Assembly (NCBI RefSeq): GCF_027853915.1 | Contig: NZ_JAQGLA010000001.1 | Span: forward strand, 186,001 to 250,000 | Reading direction: 5' to 3' | From: Saccharopolyspora oryzae | GTDB lineage: Bacteria; Actinomycetota; Actinomycetes; Mycobacteriales; Pseudonocardiaceae | DNA length: 64,000 nucleotides | Part shown: positions 25,721 through 33,889 of the stretch, piece by piece | How the letters are laid out: each line of letters starts with the position of its first letter | How positions within the stretch are numbered: the first letter of the stretch is position 1 | The notes under the pieces: model-generated | Seen by the model: only the letters and a program-made list of their open reading frames with translations | Told to the model about the DNA's origin: nothing | Database searches by the model: none | Position numbers and translations under genes: made by a program

Positions 25721-26683
25721 TTGGTATCAGTGGTGCTGGCGGAAACCCCTGAGCTGCCACCGGAGTTGACCCCTGACCGGATCTTCACGTCCTGGACACC
25801 GGACCCGGCGGCGTTGGTGGTCGTGGCCGTGCTCGGCACGGCCTACTGGCTGGGTGTGCGGCGGCTCAGGGCCGGTGGGGAGAGTTGGTCGACGGCGCGG
25901 ACGGCGGCGTTCTTCGGCGGCCTGGCCACGATCGCACTGGTCACGATGTCGTTCCTGGGGGTCTACGCCGACGCGCTGTTCTGGGCACGGGCCGTGCAGA
26001 ACACCACGCTGCTGATGATCGCACCGCTGCTGCTGGCGATCGGCGCTCCGCTGTCGCTGCTCGTGCGCAGCGCCCCGCAGCAGCTCGCCGAGCGGACGAC
26101 CACGTGCATCCGGTCGAAACCGGCGCAGCTGCTGACCTTCCCCGGTGTGGTCACCGCGCTGCTCGTCGGAGTTCCGTTCGCCCTGTACCTGACCCCGCTG
26201 TACGAGCTGACGCTCCGCTCGTCGGTGATCGACGCGGCAATGCGCGGAATGCTGGTGTTCGCCGGTTTCGTCTACTTCTGGACCCGGCTGCGCGTGGACC
26301 CGACGCCCCGCGACGATCCGCACGTGGTGTCGTTCGGGATCTCCCTCGCGGAGGTCATCTTCGACGGAGTGCTGGGACTGGTGCTCTGGCTGGGTCCGCT
26401 GCGCGCGCCGCACTACTACGAAGCACTGGCTCGCACGTGGGGACCGAGCCTGCGCACCGACCAGATCATCGCCGCGGGCGTGGTGTGGATCGGGGGCGAC
26501 CTCGCCGGACTGCCGTTCCTCGGCACACTGATGCGGCAGTGGAAGCGCGATGACGCGGCGGAAGCAGCCGAGATCGACCGCGCGCTCGACGCGCAGCAGG
26601 AGGAGCAGCCGGACGAGCCCGCCGCGAGCAGTGGGCTGTGGTGGGAGGACGACCCGATCCTGGCCGAACGCTTCCGCCGCTGA
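25721..26683 (+). CDS. cytochrome c oxidase assembly factor CtaG-like membrane protein
   Basis: A 320-residue protein with about seven hydrophobic segments, matching the caa3-type CtaG family of actinomycetes: YWLGVRRL after the first helix, the FWARAVQNTTLLMIAPLLL region and GDLAGLPF near the end. Family members help insert copper into cytochrome oxidase or act as related copper-linked proteins. The TTG at 25721 has GTGAGGA three bases upstream; the GTG at 25730 is an equally plausible start. The C-terminal tail is acidic and cytosolic. It follows the terminator of the LacI operon and appears monocistronic. Confidence 0.75.
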   Translation: MVSVVLAETPELPPELTPDRIFTSWTPDPAALVVVAVLGTAYWLGVRRLRAGGESWSTARTAAFFGGLATIALVTMSFLGVYADALFWARAVQNTTLLMIAPLLLAIGAPLSLLVRSAPQQLAERTTTCIRSKPAQLLTFPGVVTALLVGVPFALYLTPLYELTLRSSVIDAAMRGMLVFAGFVYFWTRLRVDPTPRDDPHVVSFGISLAEVIFDGVLGLVLWLGPLRAPHYYEALARTWGPSLRTDQIIAAGVVWIGGDLAGLPFLGTLMRQWKRDDAAEAAEIDRALDAQQEEQPDEPAASSGLWWEDDPILAERFRR

Positions 26684-26918
26684 GCCCGCACGGGTGGAGA
26701 TCATTTCCGGCGAATTGCGGCGTTGAATTCGGACAATGCGCATCCCGGCCGCAGACAACGCAACAAGAGCGAAGAATTCGAAGTGGGCAATACCGCCGAT
26801 TCCTCGCCGCCGAGCGCCGTTCTCGTCACATTTCCCAACATTCCCAGACCGGTAGGCTCGAGGAGTATTCCGGGCAGCCTCGCTGCGCTCAACGACAACC
26901 GGCGAGAAAGGTCCCGCC

Positions 26919-27947
26919 ATGTCAGATCTGTCCTACTTCGAGGCCGCCGTGATCGGCTTGCTGCAGGGAGTCAGCGAGCTGTTCCCGGTTTCCAGCCTCG
27001 GGCACAGCATTCTCCTGCCCGCGCTCTTCGGGGGCAGCTGGGCCGGCGATCTCGACATGAGCGCACCGCATTCATCGTATTTGTCGGTCCTGGTGGCGAT
27101 GCACGTCGCCACGGCGCTGGCACTGGTGGTCTTCTTCTGGCGCGACTGGGTGCGCATCGTCGGGGGCTTGTTCACCTCGGTGCGGGACCGCCGCATCCGG
27201 ACGCCGTACCAGCGCCTGGGTTGGCTCCTGGTCGTCGGCACGATCCCGGTCGGCCTCGCGGGTCTGGTGCTGGAGAAGGTGGTCCGCGAATACCTGGGCA
27301 AACCCGTACCCGCGTCGATCTTCCTCGCCCTCAACGGCCTGGTCCTCTACGCGGTCGAGAAGTACCGGCAACGGCGCGACGAGCACGCGACCGCCCCGGA
27401 AACCGAGATCATCGAGGCGATTCCGCTGCACGAGCAGCAGACGGTCGTGATGTCGGCGGTGTCGACCGAGCAGACCGTCCCGATCCCGGCAGTCCGCGGG
27501 CTCGGCACCACCGCCGAGGACGACCGGGACGAATCCGACGACCCGGACGTGCAGTCCGACGTGCGGCTGTCCCGGCAGAGCTGGCGGCAGGCACTCCTCA
27601 TCGGTGCCGCGCAGTGCCTGGCGCTGCTGCCCGGCATCAGCCGGTCCGGCATCACCATGGTCGGCGGCTTGGTCCGCGGCCTGCGCCACGACGACGCGGC
27701 GCGCTTCGCCTTCCTGCTGTCCACCCCCGCCATCGGCGGCGCGGGCCTGCTGAAGGTCCCCGAGCTCTTCGCCCCGGAAGCGCAGGGCGTGCTCGGACCC
27801 GCGCTCCTCGGCAGCGTCCTGGCCGGGATCGGCGCCTACATCTCGGTGCGCTTCCTCACCTCGTACTTCGAAACGCGCACCCTGCGCCCCTTCGCCCTGT
27901 ACTGCATCATCGCCGGGCTGGCCTGCTTCGGCTGGTTCGCCATCTAG
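26919..27947 (+). CDS. uppP: undecaprenyl-diphosphatase (BacA/UppP family)
   Basis: A 342-residue integral membrane phosphatase that recycles undecaprenyl pyrophosphate for cell-wall synthesis. Motif 1 is LLQGVSELFPVSSLGHS (14-30), with the catalytic Glu; motif 2 is LLPGISRSGITM (236-247). Between the halves lies a hydrophilic, Asp/Glu-rich insert at about residues 152-217 that makes it longer than the usual 265-280 residues. ATG follows AAAGG, and a TAGGCT -10-like box lies at 26854-26859. Such inserts occur in actinomycete paralogues, so this may be a second, specialised UppP, perhaps linked to bacitracin-type resistance. Confidence 0.9.
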   Translation: MSDLSYFEAAVIGLLQGVSELFPVSSLGHSILLPALFGGSWAGDLDMSAPHSSYLSVLVAMHVATALALVVFFWRDWVRIVGGLFTSVRDRRIRTPYQRLGWLLVVGTIPVGLAGLVLEKVVREYLGKPVPASIFLALNGLVLYAVEKYRQRRDEHATAPETEIIEAIPLHEQQTVVMSAVSTEQTVPIPAVRGLGTTAEDDRDESDDPDVQSDVRLSRQSWRQALLIGAAQCLALLPGISRSGITMVGGLVRGLRHDDAARFAFLLSTPAIGGAGLLKVPELFAPEAQGVLGPALLGSVLAGIGAYISVRFLTSYFETRTLRPFALYCIIAGLACFGWFAI

Positions 27948-27960
27948 GAAGCGGACCGGG

Positions 27961-29139
27961 TCACTTGCCCGCGGACCTCGGAGTCCGCTCGTTGTCCGAC
28001 CGGGGGAACCAGGCGTACCAGTCGCGGCTGGTGGGCGCGAAGTAGTGCGTCGGCGGGAGCTTCTGCGCCGGGTAGAGGCGGTGGCCGGCGGCCGGACCGT
28101 TCGGGCCGTGGTCGAAGTAGGCGCCGCTGATCCAGTCCGGGTTGATGTCCATCTCCATGCCCCGGACGACCCCCGCCCCCTGCAGGATGCGCCCCAGCGT
28201 GCACACCGAGAGCGCGGGCCCGGCGACGTAGACCTCGGCGCCGCTGGCGGTGATGCCGAAGGCGGAGCGGTCGATGTAGGACTTGTTCCCGACGGTGACG
28301 CCCCACTCGGCGCTGCCGCCGGTGTCGCAGGTGGGGTTCAGCTGCCCGTCGTCGACGAGCATGACGAGGTTCTGGCGCACGCTGGCGACGTCCGGGGTGA
28401 GGTGCACTTCCTGGTTCCAGGAGCCGACTTGAGCGGTGCCGTTGCGCATCATCACCAGGCTCGCGGCACCGTTGACGAGCGGGTAAACGGTCTTGCCGTC
28501 GCTGTAGTAGCCGCCGTGGCTGTCCCCGCGCGGCAAGCGGAACCCGGCGTTGAACACGGCCAGCACGTTCTGCTGGTCGGTGCGCGTGAGCGAATCGGGT
28601 TCGGGCCACTTCCCGCCCGGATCCTGGAACCCGGGGCGCAGCTGGCCGCTGACCAGCTTCGGGTCGATCCACATCGCGGCGGCCAGGTACGAGGTGTGCT
28701 CGTTGTCGGGGCGCACCATGGCGACGCGCACGGCCGGTTTCCCGCGCACGGTTTCCACGGTCTGCCACTGGCCTTCGCCCGGCAGCGGTGTGCCGCCGGC
28801 GAGGTTGGGCATCGGAGCCGGACCGCCGGTCGAGTTCGCGTCGTTTCCGACCTTGGGGATCCCGCCTTCCGGCGTGCCGCCGACCGCGGGTTTGTCGATG
28901 TCGTACTGCACCTGCTCCAGGTACGTGATGGCCGAGCCCAAGCCGTGATCGCGGCCCCATTCGGCCAGCCGCGCCGCCACGCCCGCGTTGCCGGGGGCGT
29001 CGAGCGCATGACCGATCGACCCGGCGATCACGACGGCGAACGCACCGAGCACGGCCAGCGTTCCGCGCAGCGCTTTCCAGAACGGGGATCGGCGATTCCG
29101 GGAGCCGGACACCGACGAACGCCTTCTGCGATGCTTCAC
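27961..29139 (-). CDS. secreted/membrane-anchored phosphodiester glycosidase-like (NAGPA/DUF2233) protein
   Basis: About 392 residues. A basic N terminus (KHRRRRSS) and one hydrophobic segment near residues 25-45 predict a signal anchor with an extracellular domain. The core shows LAVFNAGFRLP, NLVMLVDDGQLNP and MEMDINPDWISGAYF, which resemble the NAGPA fold whose members cleave phosphodiester-linked sugars. GTG 29139 follows GGAAAGG eight bases upstream; an ATG at 29190 would add 17 residues. It ends 13 bp from the convergent uppP stop. The substrate may be a cell-wall glycopolymer, but no experimental parallel can be read from the sequence. Confidence 0.6.
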   Translation of the reverse strand: MKHRRRRSSVSGSRNRRSPFWKALRGTLAVLGAFAVVIAGSIGHALDAPGNAGVAARLAEWGRDHGLGSAITYLEQVQYDIDKPAVGGTPEGGIPKVGNDANSTGGPAPMPNLAGGTPLPGEGQWQTVETVRGKPAVRVAMVRPDNEHTSYLAAAMWIDPKLVSGQLRPGFQDPGGKWPEPDSLTRTDQQNVLAVFNAGFRLPRGDSHGGYYSDGKTVYPLVNGAASLVMMRNGTAQVGSWNQEVHLTPDVASVRQNLVMLVDDGQLNPTCDTGGSAEWGVTVGNKSYIDRSAFGITASGAEVYVAGPALSVCTLGRILQGAGVVRGMEMDINPDWISGAYFDHGPNGPAAGHRLYPAQKLPPTHYFAPTSRDWYAWFPRSDNERTPRSAGK

Positions 29140-29460
29140 GGACGGCCTTTCCAGAACTTTCCAGCAGTCGCCCACCAGAAGGCGGACCACCGGCCCCCAA
29201 GATCGGCTTCTCGATTGGTGCGCGCACCCACCCCACGAGGCGTCTGCGCTATCGGGAGATTAGCAAGACCCGGATATCGCTCCGCGACCAACGCCGATGG
29301 AATTGCTCACACCGCGCGAAAGCATCGTCCCATTTTCGACCTTGACCCGAAAACGGGTACTTTTGCCGACCAGCCAGGATTCCCCTCGGAGACCGGACAA
29401 TTCTCGCGGTAATTCCAAACACCGCGAACGAGGATGGATCAGTCCATTGAGGACTCCACA
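29140..29460. other. gene-free interval, relatively AT-rich
   Basis: This stretch upstream of the NAGPA-like gene has lower GC than its neighbours around 29255-29420 and carries no convincing gene on either strand. It should hold the leftward promoter of the NAGPA-like gene. I see no clear operator in it. Confidence 0.5.
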
Positions 29461-29508
29461 GGTCGTGAGCACTTTGGGGCGCTAAAACACCCCAAAGTGC
29501 TCACGACC
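29461..29508 (-). terminator. perfect 19-bp inverted repeat downstream of eutH-like gene
   Basis: GGTCGTGAGCACTTTGGGG (29461-29479) pairs perfectly with 29490-29508 around a 10-base loop. It lies 15 bp beyond the stop of the leftward permease gene and should terminate that operon. Its sequence (CGTGAG ... GGGG / CCCC ... CTCACG) resembles the hairpin at 21381-21424. Confidence 0.8.
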
Positions 29509-29522
29509 TCGAGGCGGACGGA

Positions 29523-30755
29523 TCACGCGGTCGACGGTGCGGATCCGGTTTCCGCCGCAGCCTCCTCCGCGGCGAGGGTCCGCACTGCCGGCAGTGCGAT
29601 GAGCGCGGCCAGTGCGATGGCGAGCACGCCACCGGCGAGCTTGCCCAGCAGCAGCGGGCCGATGAGGTTCGGCTGGAAGTTCGCCGTGAACGCCAGGTGA
29701 TCCCCCACCAGGAAGGCGGAGCAGACGGCGAACGCGATGCACAGCACCTTGTCCTTCGGGGGCATGTGACGGATGAGCCGGAACAGGGCCAGCACGTTGG
29801 CCGCGGCGGCGAGCAAGCCGGCCGTGCCTTCGGAACTCATTCCCACGCGGCGGCCGAGCGCGCCCAACGGGCGGGCGAGCCCCTTGCGCAGCACGTAGAC
29901 CATGGGGAACGCCCCGGCGAGCATGATGCCGATGTTGCCGGCGACCTCCAGCGCCCGGTACTGGTCCTCGGCGTCGGCGATGATCGGGTCGAAGCCGAAA
30001 CCGCCGAGCACGGTGGAGAACACGCCCGTGAAGTGCTCGACGATGCTCACCGCCAGCACGAGCTTCAGCGCGGCGTCCAGGATCCGCCCGAACCAGATGA
30101 ACAGGCGGATCATGATCGCAGGCACGAACCACAGCGCCGCCGCGAGCAGCACGACGAACACCACCAGCGGGAGCAGGTTGAGCAGCATCGATCCGACGTC
30201 CAAACCGGACAGCGGCGCAGTCGATGCGCTGTCGGCGGACACCTCGCCGCGCACCGTCGTCGAAGTGGCCAGCAGGATGCCCGTGGTGACCAGCACGCCG
30301 ACGGGGATCGCGAGCACGCCGGACATCACGCCCAGCGCCATGTAGCGGTGGTCGCGGCGGTCCAGCATGGCCAGGCCGACCGGGATGGTGAAGATGATGG
30401 TGGCCCCGGCCATGTAGCCGACCACGGTGGCCATGATCCAGCCACCGGTGCTGCCCGCGGTTTCCTGCGCCAGCTGGTAGCCGCCCATGTCCACCGCGAT
30501 CAAGCTGGTCGCGGCGATCGCCAGGTCCGCACCGATCGCGCCGAACAGCGGGCCGGCGACCGACTCGACCAGCGCCGACAGGTACGGGATGGCGGCCATG
30601 ATCCCGGCGACGGGGACGAAGATGGCGCCGATCGAGTGCAGGCCTTCCTTGAACTCCCGGCCGAGCCCGCTCTCGTCGTCGCGGATCGCCGCCACGGCGC
30701 CGATCACGACGAACACCATCATGAGGTAGATGATCAGGTTCCCGAAGGACTCCAC
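29523..30755 (-). CDS. eutH: ethanolamine permease EutH-like membrane protein
   Basis: A 410-residue polytopic protein matching EutH along its length. Landmarks are VDMGGYQLAQETAG near residue 89, the ATIIFTIPVGLAMLDRRDHR segment near 118, and near the C terminus KDKVLCIAFAVCSAFLVGDH followed by LLLGKLAGGVLAI. EutH carries ethanolamine or a similar amino alcohol. No eutBC ammonia-lyase, EutR or microcompartment gene is present. Instead it sits 29 bp behind a VAO-type flavin oxidase gene in the same operon, opposite a GntR regulator. That suggests an oxidative route for ethanolamine or another amino alcohol. Some EutH homologues are of unproven specificity. Confidence 0.83.
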   Translation of the reverse strand: MESFGNLIIYLMMVFVVIGAVAAIRDDESGLGREFKEGLHSIGAIFVPVAGIMAAIPYLSALVESVAGPLFGAIGADLAIAATSLIAVDMGGYQLAQETAGSTGGWIMATVVGYMAGATIIFTIPVGLAMLDRRDHRYMALGVMSGVLAIPVGVLVTTGILLATSTTVRGEVSADSASTAPLSGLDVGSMLLNLLPLVVFVVLLAAALWFVPAIMIRLFIWFGRILDAALKLVLAVSIVEHFTGVFSTVLGGFGFDPIIADAEDQYRALEVAGNIGIMLAGAFPMVYVLRKGLARPLGALGRRVGMSSEGTAGLLAAAANVLALFRLIRHMPPKDKVLCIAFAVCSAFLVGDHLAFTANFQPNLIGPLLLGKLAGGVLAIALAALIALPAVRTLAAEEAAAETGSAPSTA

Positions 30756-30784
30756 GCGCCCTCCTCCTCTCGGTGGCGGGCGGT

Positions 30785-32047
30785 TCAGCCCAGCAGCGGG
30801 CGCAGGTGGTCGTTGAGGAACGTGCCGTCGGGGTCGAACTCCCGGCGCACGGCGAGGAAGGTGTCGAACTCGGGGAACAGCTCGCCGAGCCGGTCCCGCG
30901 TCATGAAGTGGATCTTCCCCCAGTGCGGTCGGGCCTGGTACCGCTGCAGCCGCTGGTCCACGGTGCGCAGGAACGGCCAGTAGTCGGTACCGGGCGCACC
31001 GGACACCGAGATCACCATGGTGTCGCGCTGGTAGTTCGGCGACAGGTAGGCGTCATCGGCCGCGGTCCAGCGCACTTCGATCGGGTAGAGCTGGTCGGGG
31101 AACTCGTCGAGCATCAACCGCCGGATCTCGTTGAAGGCCTCGAGCCCGTGCTCGGCCGCGACCATGTACTCCATCTCGTGGAAGGGCTCCTCGTACCCGC
31201 CGGGGTAAACCCGGTAGGCGCGGTCGGTCCGGTTGCCGACGTCGTCGGAGACGAGCCCGTCCGGCTCGGTGACCTCGACCTCGTCGTAGATCTTGACGTA
31301 GCAGTGGTTGCTCATCGGCTGGTCGGGCGGCGCCGGGAGCTGGTAGAGGTCCACGGAGTGGTCCGCCGGGCACCAGAAGAACGAGAAGTGCCGGTGGTCG
31401 GCGATCAGCCGGTCCCAGGAGTCCTCGATCTCCTGCCACGGCCGGTAGCTGATCTCCTCCTTGATGTAGTAGGCGGGGGAAACGGCCAGTTCGACCTCGA
31501 GCATCACGCCGAGCGAGCCGATCGCGACCTGCGCCGCGCGCAGCTCCCGCACCTGGTCCTCACCGATCTCGACGACCTCGCCGTGCCCGTCGACCAGCCG
31601 CACCCGGCGCATCGCCGCGGACATGTTCGGCAGCTCGATGCCCGAGCCGTGCGTGGCCGTCGAGAGCGCGCCGGCGATGACCTGCTTGTCGATGTCGCCC
31701 TGGTTGGACAGCGACAGCCCGGCTTTCCACAGCGGTTCGCCGAGCCCGCCGACCGTGGTGCCCGCCAGCGCGGTGGCCCGCAGCCGCTGCGGATCGGTCG
31801 CGGTCACCCCGCTCAGCTGCGCCAGGTCGAGCATGAGCCCGCCGGTGGGCACGATCGGCGTGAACGAGTGCCCCGTTCCCGCGACCCGCACGTTCATCCC
31901 CTGCCGGATCGCGTAGCGGACGGCGTCGACGACTTCCGATTCGTCGCGGGGCCGGGCGTACATCGCCGGGGTGACGGTGTGGTTCCCCGCCCAGTTCTTC
32001 CAGACGTGGTCGTAGCTGGTGGGGGCGGACAGCGCGGGCTCGGTCAT
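30785..32047 (-). CDS. FAD-binding oxidase, D-arabinono-1,4-lactone oxidase/alditol oxidase (VAO) family
   Basis: A 420-residue VAO-fold flavoprotein. The N-terminal FAD domain contains VRVAGTGHSFTPI, whose His60 is the usual site of covalent FAD attachment, and the ALSTATHGSG motif. The C-terminal ALO domain has YPIEVRW and PHWGK, the family hallmarks around the active site. Relatives oxidise aldonolactones or terminal alcohols of alditols with O2. It is the promoter-proximal gene, followed by the EutH-like permease, so its substrate may be the amino alcohol imported by that permease. The divergent GntR and the AT-rich repeat upstream are the likely control. Confidence 0.85.
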   Translation of the reverse strand: MTEPALSAPTSYDHVWKNWAGNHTVTPAMYARPRDESEVVDAVRYAIRQGMNVRVAGTGHSFTPIVPTGGLMLDLAQLSGVTATDPQRLRATALAGTTVGGLGEPLWKAGLSLSNQGDIDKQVIAGALSTATHGSGIELPNMSAAMRRVRLVDGHGEVVEIGEDQVRELRAAQVAIGSLGVMLEVELAVSPAYYIKEEISYRPWQEIEDSWDRLIADHRHFSFFWCPADHSVDLYQLPAPPDQPMSNHCYVKIYDEVEVTEPDGLVSDDVGNRTDRAYRVYPGGYEEPFHEMEYMVAAEHGLEAFNEIRRLMLDEFPDQLYPIEVRWTAADDAYLSPNYQRDTMVISVSGAPGTDYWPFLRTVDQRLQRYQARPHWGKIHFMTRDRLGELFPEFDTFLAVRREFDPDGTFLNDHLRPLLG

Positions 32048-32164
32048 GCGGATGCTCCGATCTCGTGCAACGGATCTCGATCAGTCCTCGGATACGCCTC
32101 CCGCCTCGGCAGCGCAGGCCTCTCCCCGAAGCCTCGTCAGGAGGAGCGCACCAGCGCCGAAAAC

Positions 32165-32183
32165 TTAAAACATTCAATTTTAA
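32165..32183. promoter_or_regulatory. AT-rich inverted repeat TTAAAA-N7-TTTTAA
   Basis: In the 266-bp divergent spacer a block of about 25 bases of A/T stands out in a 70 percent GC background. It contains TTAAAA (32165-32170) and TTTTAA (32178-32183). It is placed between the oxidase/eutH operon and the GntR gene and could be the GntR operator or overlap both promoters. Confidence 0.5.
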
Positions 32184-32313
32184 ATGACAAGGGTCCGTGC
32201 GGGCCCCGGTCGCGCCGGTATGCTCGCCCGAGGTCGTGCCACGACGGCCGAATCGATCACGTCCGCACGCCGGATCCCGCCCGGACCAGTTGGTGAGCAG
32301 AGGAAAGACAACG

Positions 32314-33051
32314 GTGTCGAGTTTTGCCGCGTACCTCCGGTTGGACGGGACCGAAGGGCTCCCGCACAGCGTGGCCGGGCAGCTGGAGACCGCGATCGCC
32401 GTCGGACTGCTCAGCCACGGCGACCGGCTGCCGCCGGAATCCGAACTCGCGGCCGAGCTGGGCGTTTCCACCGGAACCCTGCGCCAGGCCTTGGAAACCC
32501 TGCGGCAGCGCGGGGCCATCGAAACCCGCCGCGGGCGCGGCGGCGGCAGCTTCGTGCGGAACGCGTCGAAACCGCCGCCCGAAACGGCGTTGAACCAGCT
32601 GCGCGAGCGCAGCGCCGACTCGCTGCGCGATCTCGGCGACGCCTGCGCCGCCGTGGTCGGCGGAGCCGCTCACCTGGCCGCGCAGCGGGCGGCTCACGAC
32701 GACGTGGAGCGGCTGCGGCGGCTGGCCGAGCACTTCCGCTCCGCCGAGACCGCGGACGAGCGGCGCCGAGCGGACAGCCGGTTCCACATCGAGATCGGCG
32801 TCGTCGCCCACTCGGTCCGGCTCACGCAGGCCATCGTCCACCTGCACGACGAGCTGGCGTCGTTGTTCTGGACGGTCGGCGGCGAGGCCGAGCACCACCC
32901 GGTGACCGAGTCCGCGAACACCGCGCTCATCGAGGCGATCGACAGCGCTGACGCGGACACCGCGCGCGCTGTGGCGATGCAGGACGTGGAGACCCGGGTG
33001 CAGCACCTGATCGATCTGCACCTGGACCTGGTGGTGCGCGGTGAACCATGA
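32314..33051 (+). CDS. GntR family regulator, FadR subfamily
   Basis: A 245-residue regulator. The winged HTH spans residues about 10-75 (DRLPPESELAAELGVSTGTL, then RGAIETRRGRGGGSF), followed by an FCD-type all-helical ligand domain with Asp/His residues (RRADSRFHIEIGVVAHS). The GTG at 32314 follows GAGGAAAG. It is divergent from the oxidase/eutH operon and directly ahead of a small cache-domain gene. It probably represses the operon until the amino alcohol or its oxidation product binds. Confidence 0.87.
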   Translation: MSSFAAYLRLDGTEGLPHSVAGQLETAIAVGLLSHGDRLPPESELAAELGVSTGTLRQALETLRQRGAIETRRGRGGGSFVRNASKPPPETALNQLRERSADSLRDLGDACAAVVGGAAHLAAQRAAHDDVERLRRLAEHFRSAETADERRRADSRFHIEIGVVAHSVRLTQAIVHLHDELASLFWTVGGEAEHHPVTESANTALIEAIDSADADTARAVAMQDVETRVQHLIDLHLDLVVRGEP

Positions 33052-33084
33052 TGGCCGCATCGCGCAACCAGAAGGTGAAGGATC

Positions 33085-33798
33085 TTGAACGACCGAGAGC
33101 TCGCGTCGCTGCGCAGGTGCGCGGAACGCATCAGAGCACGGGTCGACCGGGTGCTCGATGATCTCGGTTCGGCGCAGGCCGAGGTCGTCCGCGTGCTGGC
33201 GCCGGCTCGACGGCCGCTGCGCCGAGCCGACGTCGCGCAGGTGCATCCGACCCTGGTGAAGGTGCTCGACCAGCACCGCGGCTTCGTCCAGGGAGTGGGT
33301 CTCGCGCTCGACGACGGCCACCTCGACGACGCATCGCGCTGGCTGGAGTGGTGGCGCAGCGAGGACGACGAGCCGGCCCGCTTCGTCCGCCACCAGCTCG
33401 ACCCGGCGCACAACCACTTCTACGACTACGTCGGCCAGGACTGGTTCGCGCTGCCCCGGCGGACGGGACGACCGGCGGTCACCGGCCCCTTCGTGGACTT
33501 CGCCGGGACCAACGAGCACACCATCACCCTGGCCGTTCCGGTGTTCCACGACGACGAGTTCGTCGACGTGCTGGGGGCCGACGTCGCGGTCGAGGGCGTC
33601 GAGCGGTTGTTGATCGAGTCCCTGCGATCGCGGTCACCGGACGCCGTGCTGCTCAACGAGCACGACCGCGTCGTGGCGTCGACCAGCGCCCGCTGGTGGA
33701 GCGGAACCCTGCTGCGCCGCGACGCCGGCGTGAACTGGTCCCAGGACATCGACCTCGGCGGCGACCTGCGCTGGCGCCTCGTCGCGGCGCACCGCTGA
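33085..33798 (+). CDS. cytosolic PDC/cache-type sensor domain protein
   Basis: A 237-residue protein without membrane segments. The stretch FYDYVGQDWFALPRR ... GPFVDFAGTNEHTITLAVPV ... VLGADVAVEGVERLL is the characteristic dCache/PDC ligand-sensor fold. A helical N terminus of about 60 residues precedes it. The TTG at 33085 follows GAAGGTGAAGG. Free-standing cache proteins next to FadR-type regulators are recurrent in actinomycetes and may present or sequester the ligand, but no mechanism is established. It is 33 bp after the GntR gene and probably co-transcribed. Confidence 0.7.
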   Translation: MNDRELASLRRCAERIRARVDRVLDDLGSAQAEVVRVLAPARRPLRRADVAQVHPTLVKVLDQHRGFVQGVGLALDDGHLDDASRWLEWWRSEDDEPARFVRHQLDPAHNHFYDYVGQDWFALPRRTGRPAVTGPFVDFAGTNEHTITLAVPVFHDDEFVDVLGADVAVEGVERLLIESLRSRSPDAVLLNEHDRVVASTSARWWSGTLLRRDAGVNWSQDIDLGGDLRWRLVAAHR

Positions 33799-33889
33799 CG
33801 ACGCCCTCAAGCGCAGTCCATAGTGGACGATTCGAGAACCCGTGCGCTACCAAGCTGATTGACGTGCTCGATCCGTCCGGGCCACCCGG

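Noticed and set aside
29523-30755. A classical ethanolamine utilisation (eut) operon.
   Set aside because: Only EutH is present; there are no ammonia-lyase, reactivase or shell-protein genes within several kb.
33815-33830. Short palindrome GTCCATAGTGGAC, with similar words near 8308 and 19270.
   Set aside because: Arms are only 5 bp, and the other copies are imperfect and lie inside coding sequence, so chance is likely.
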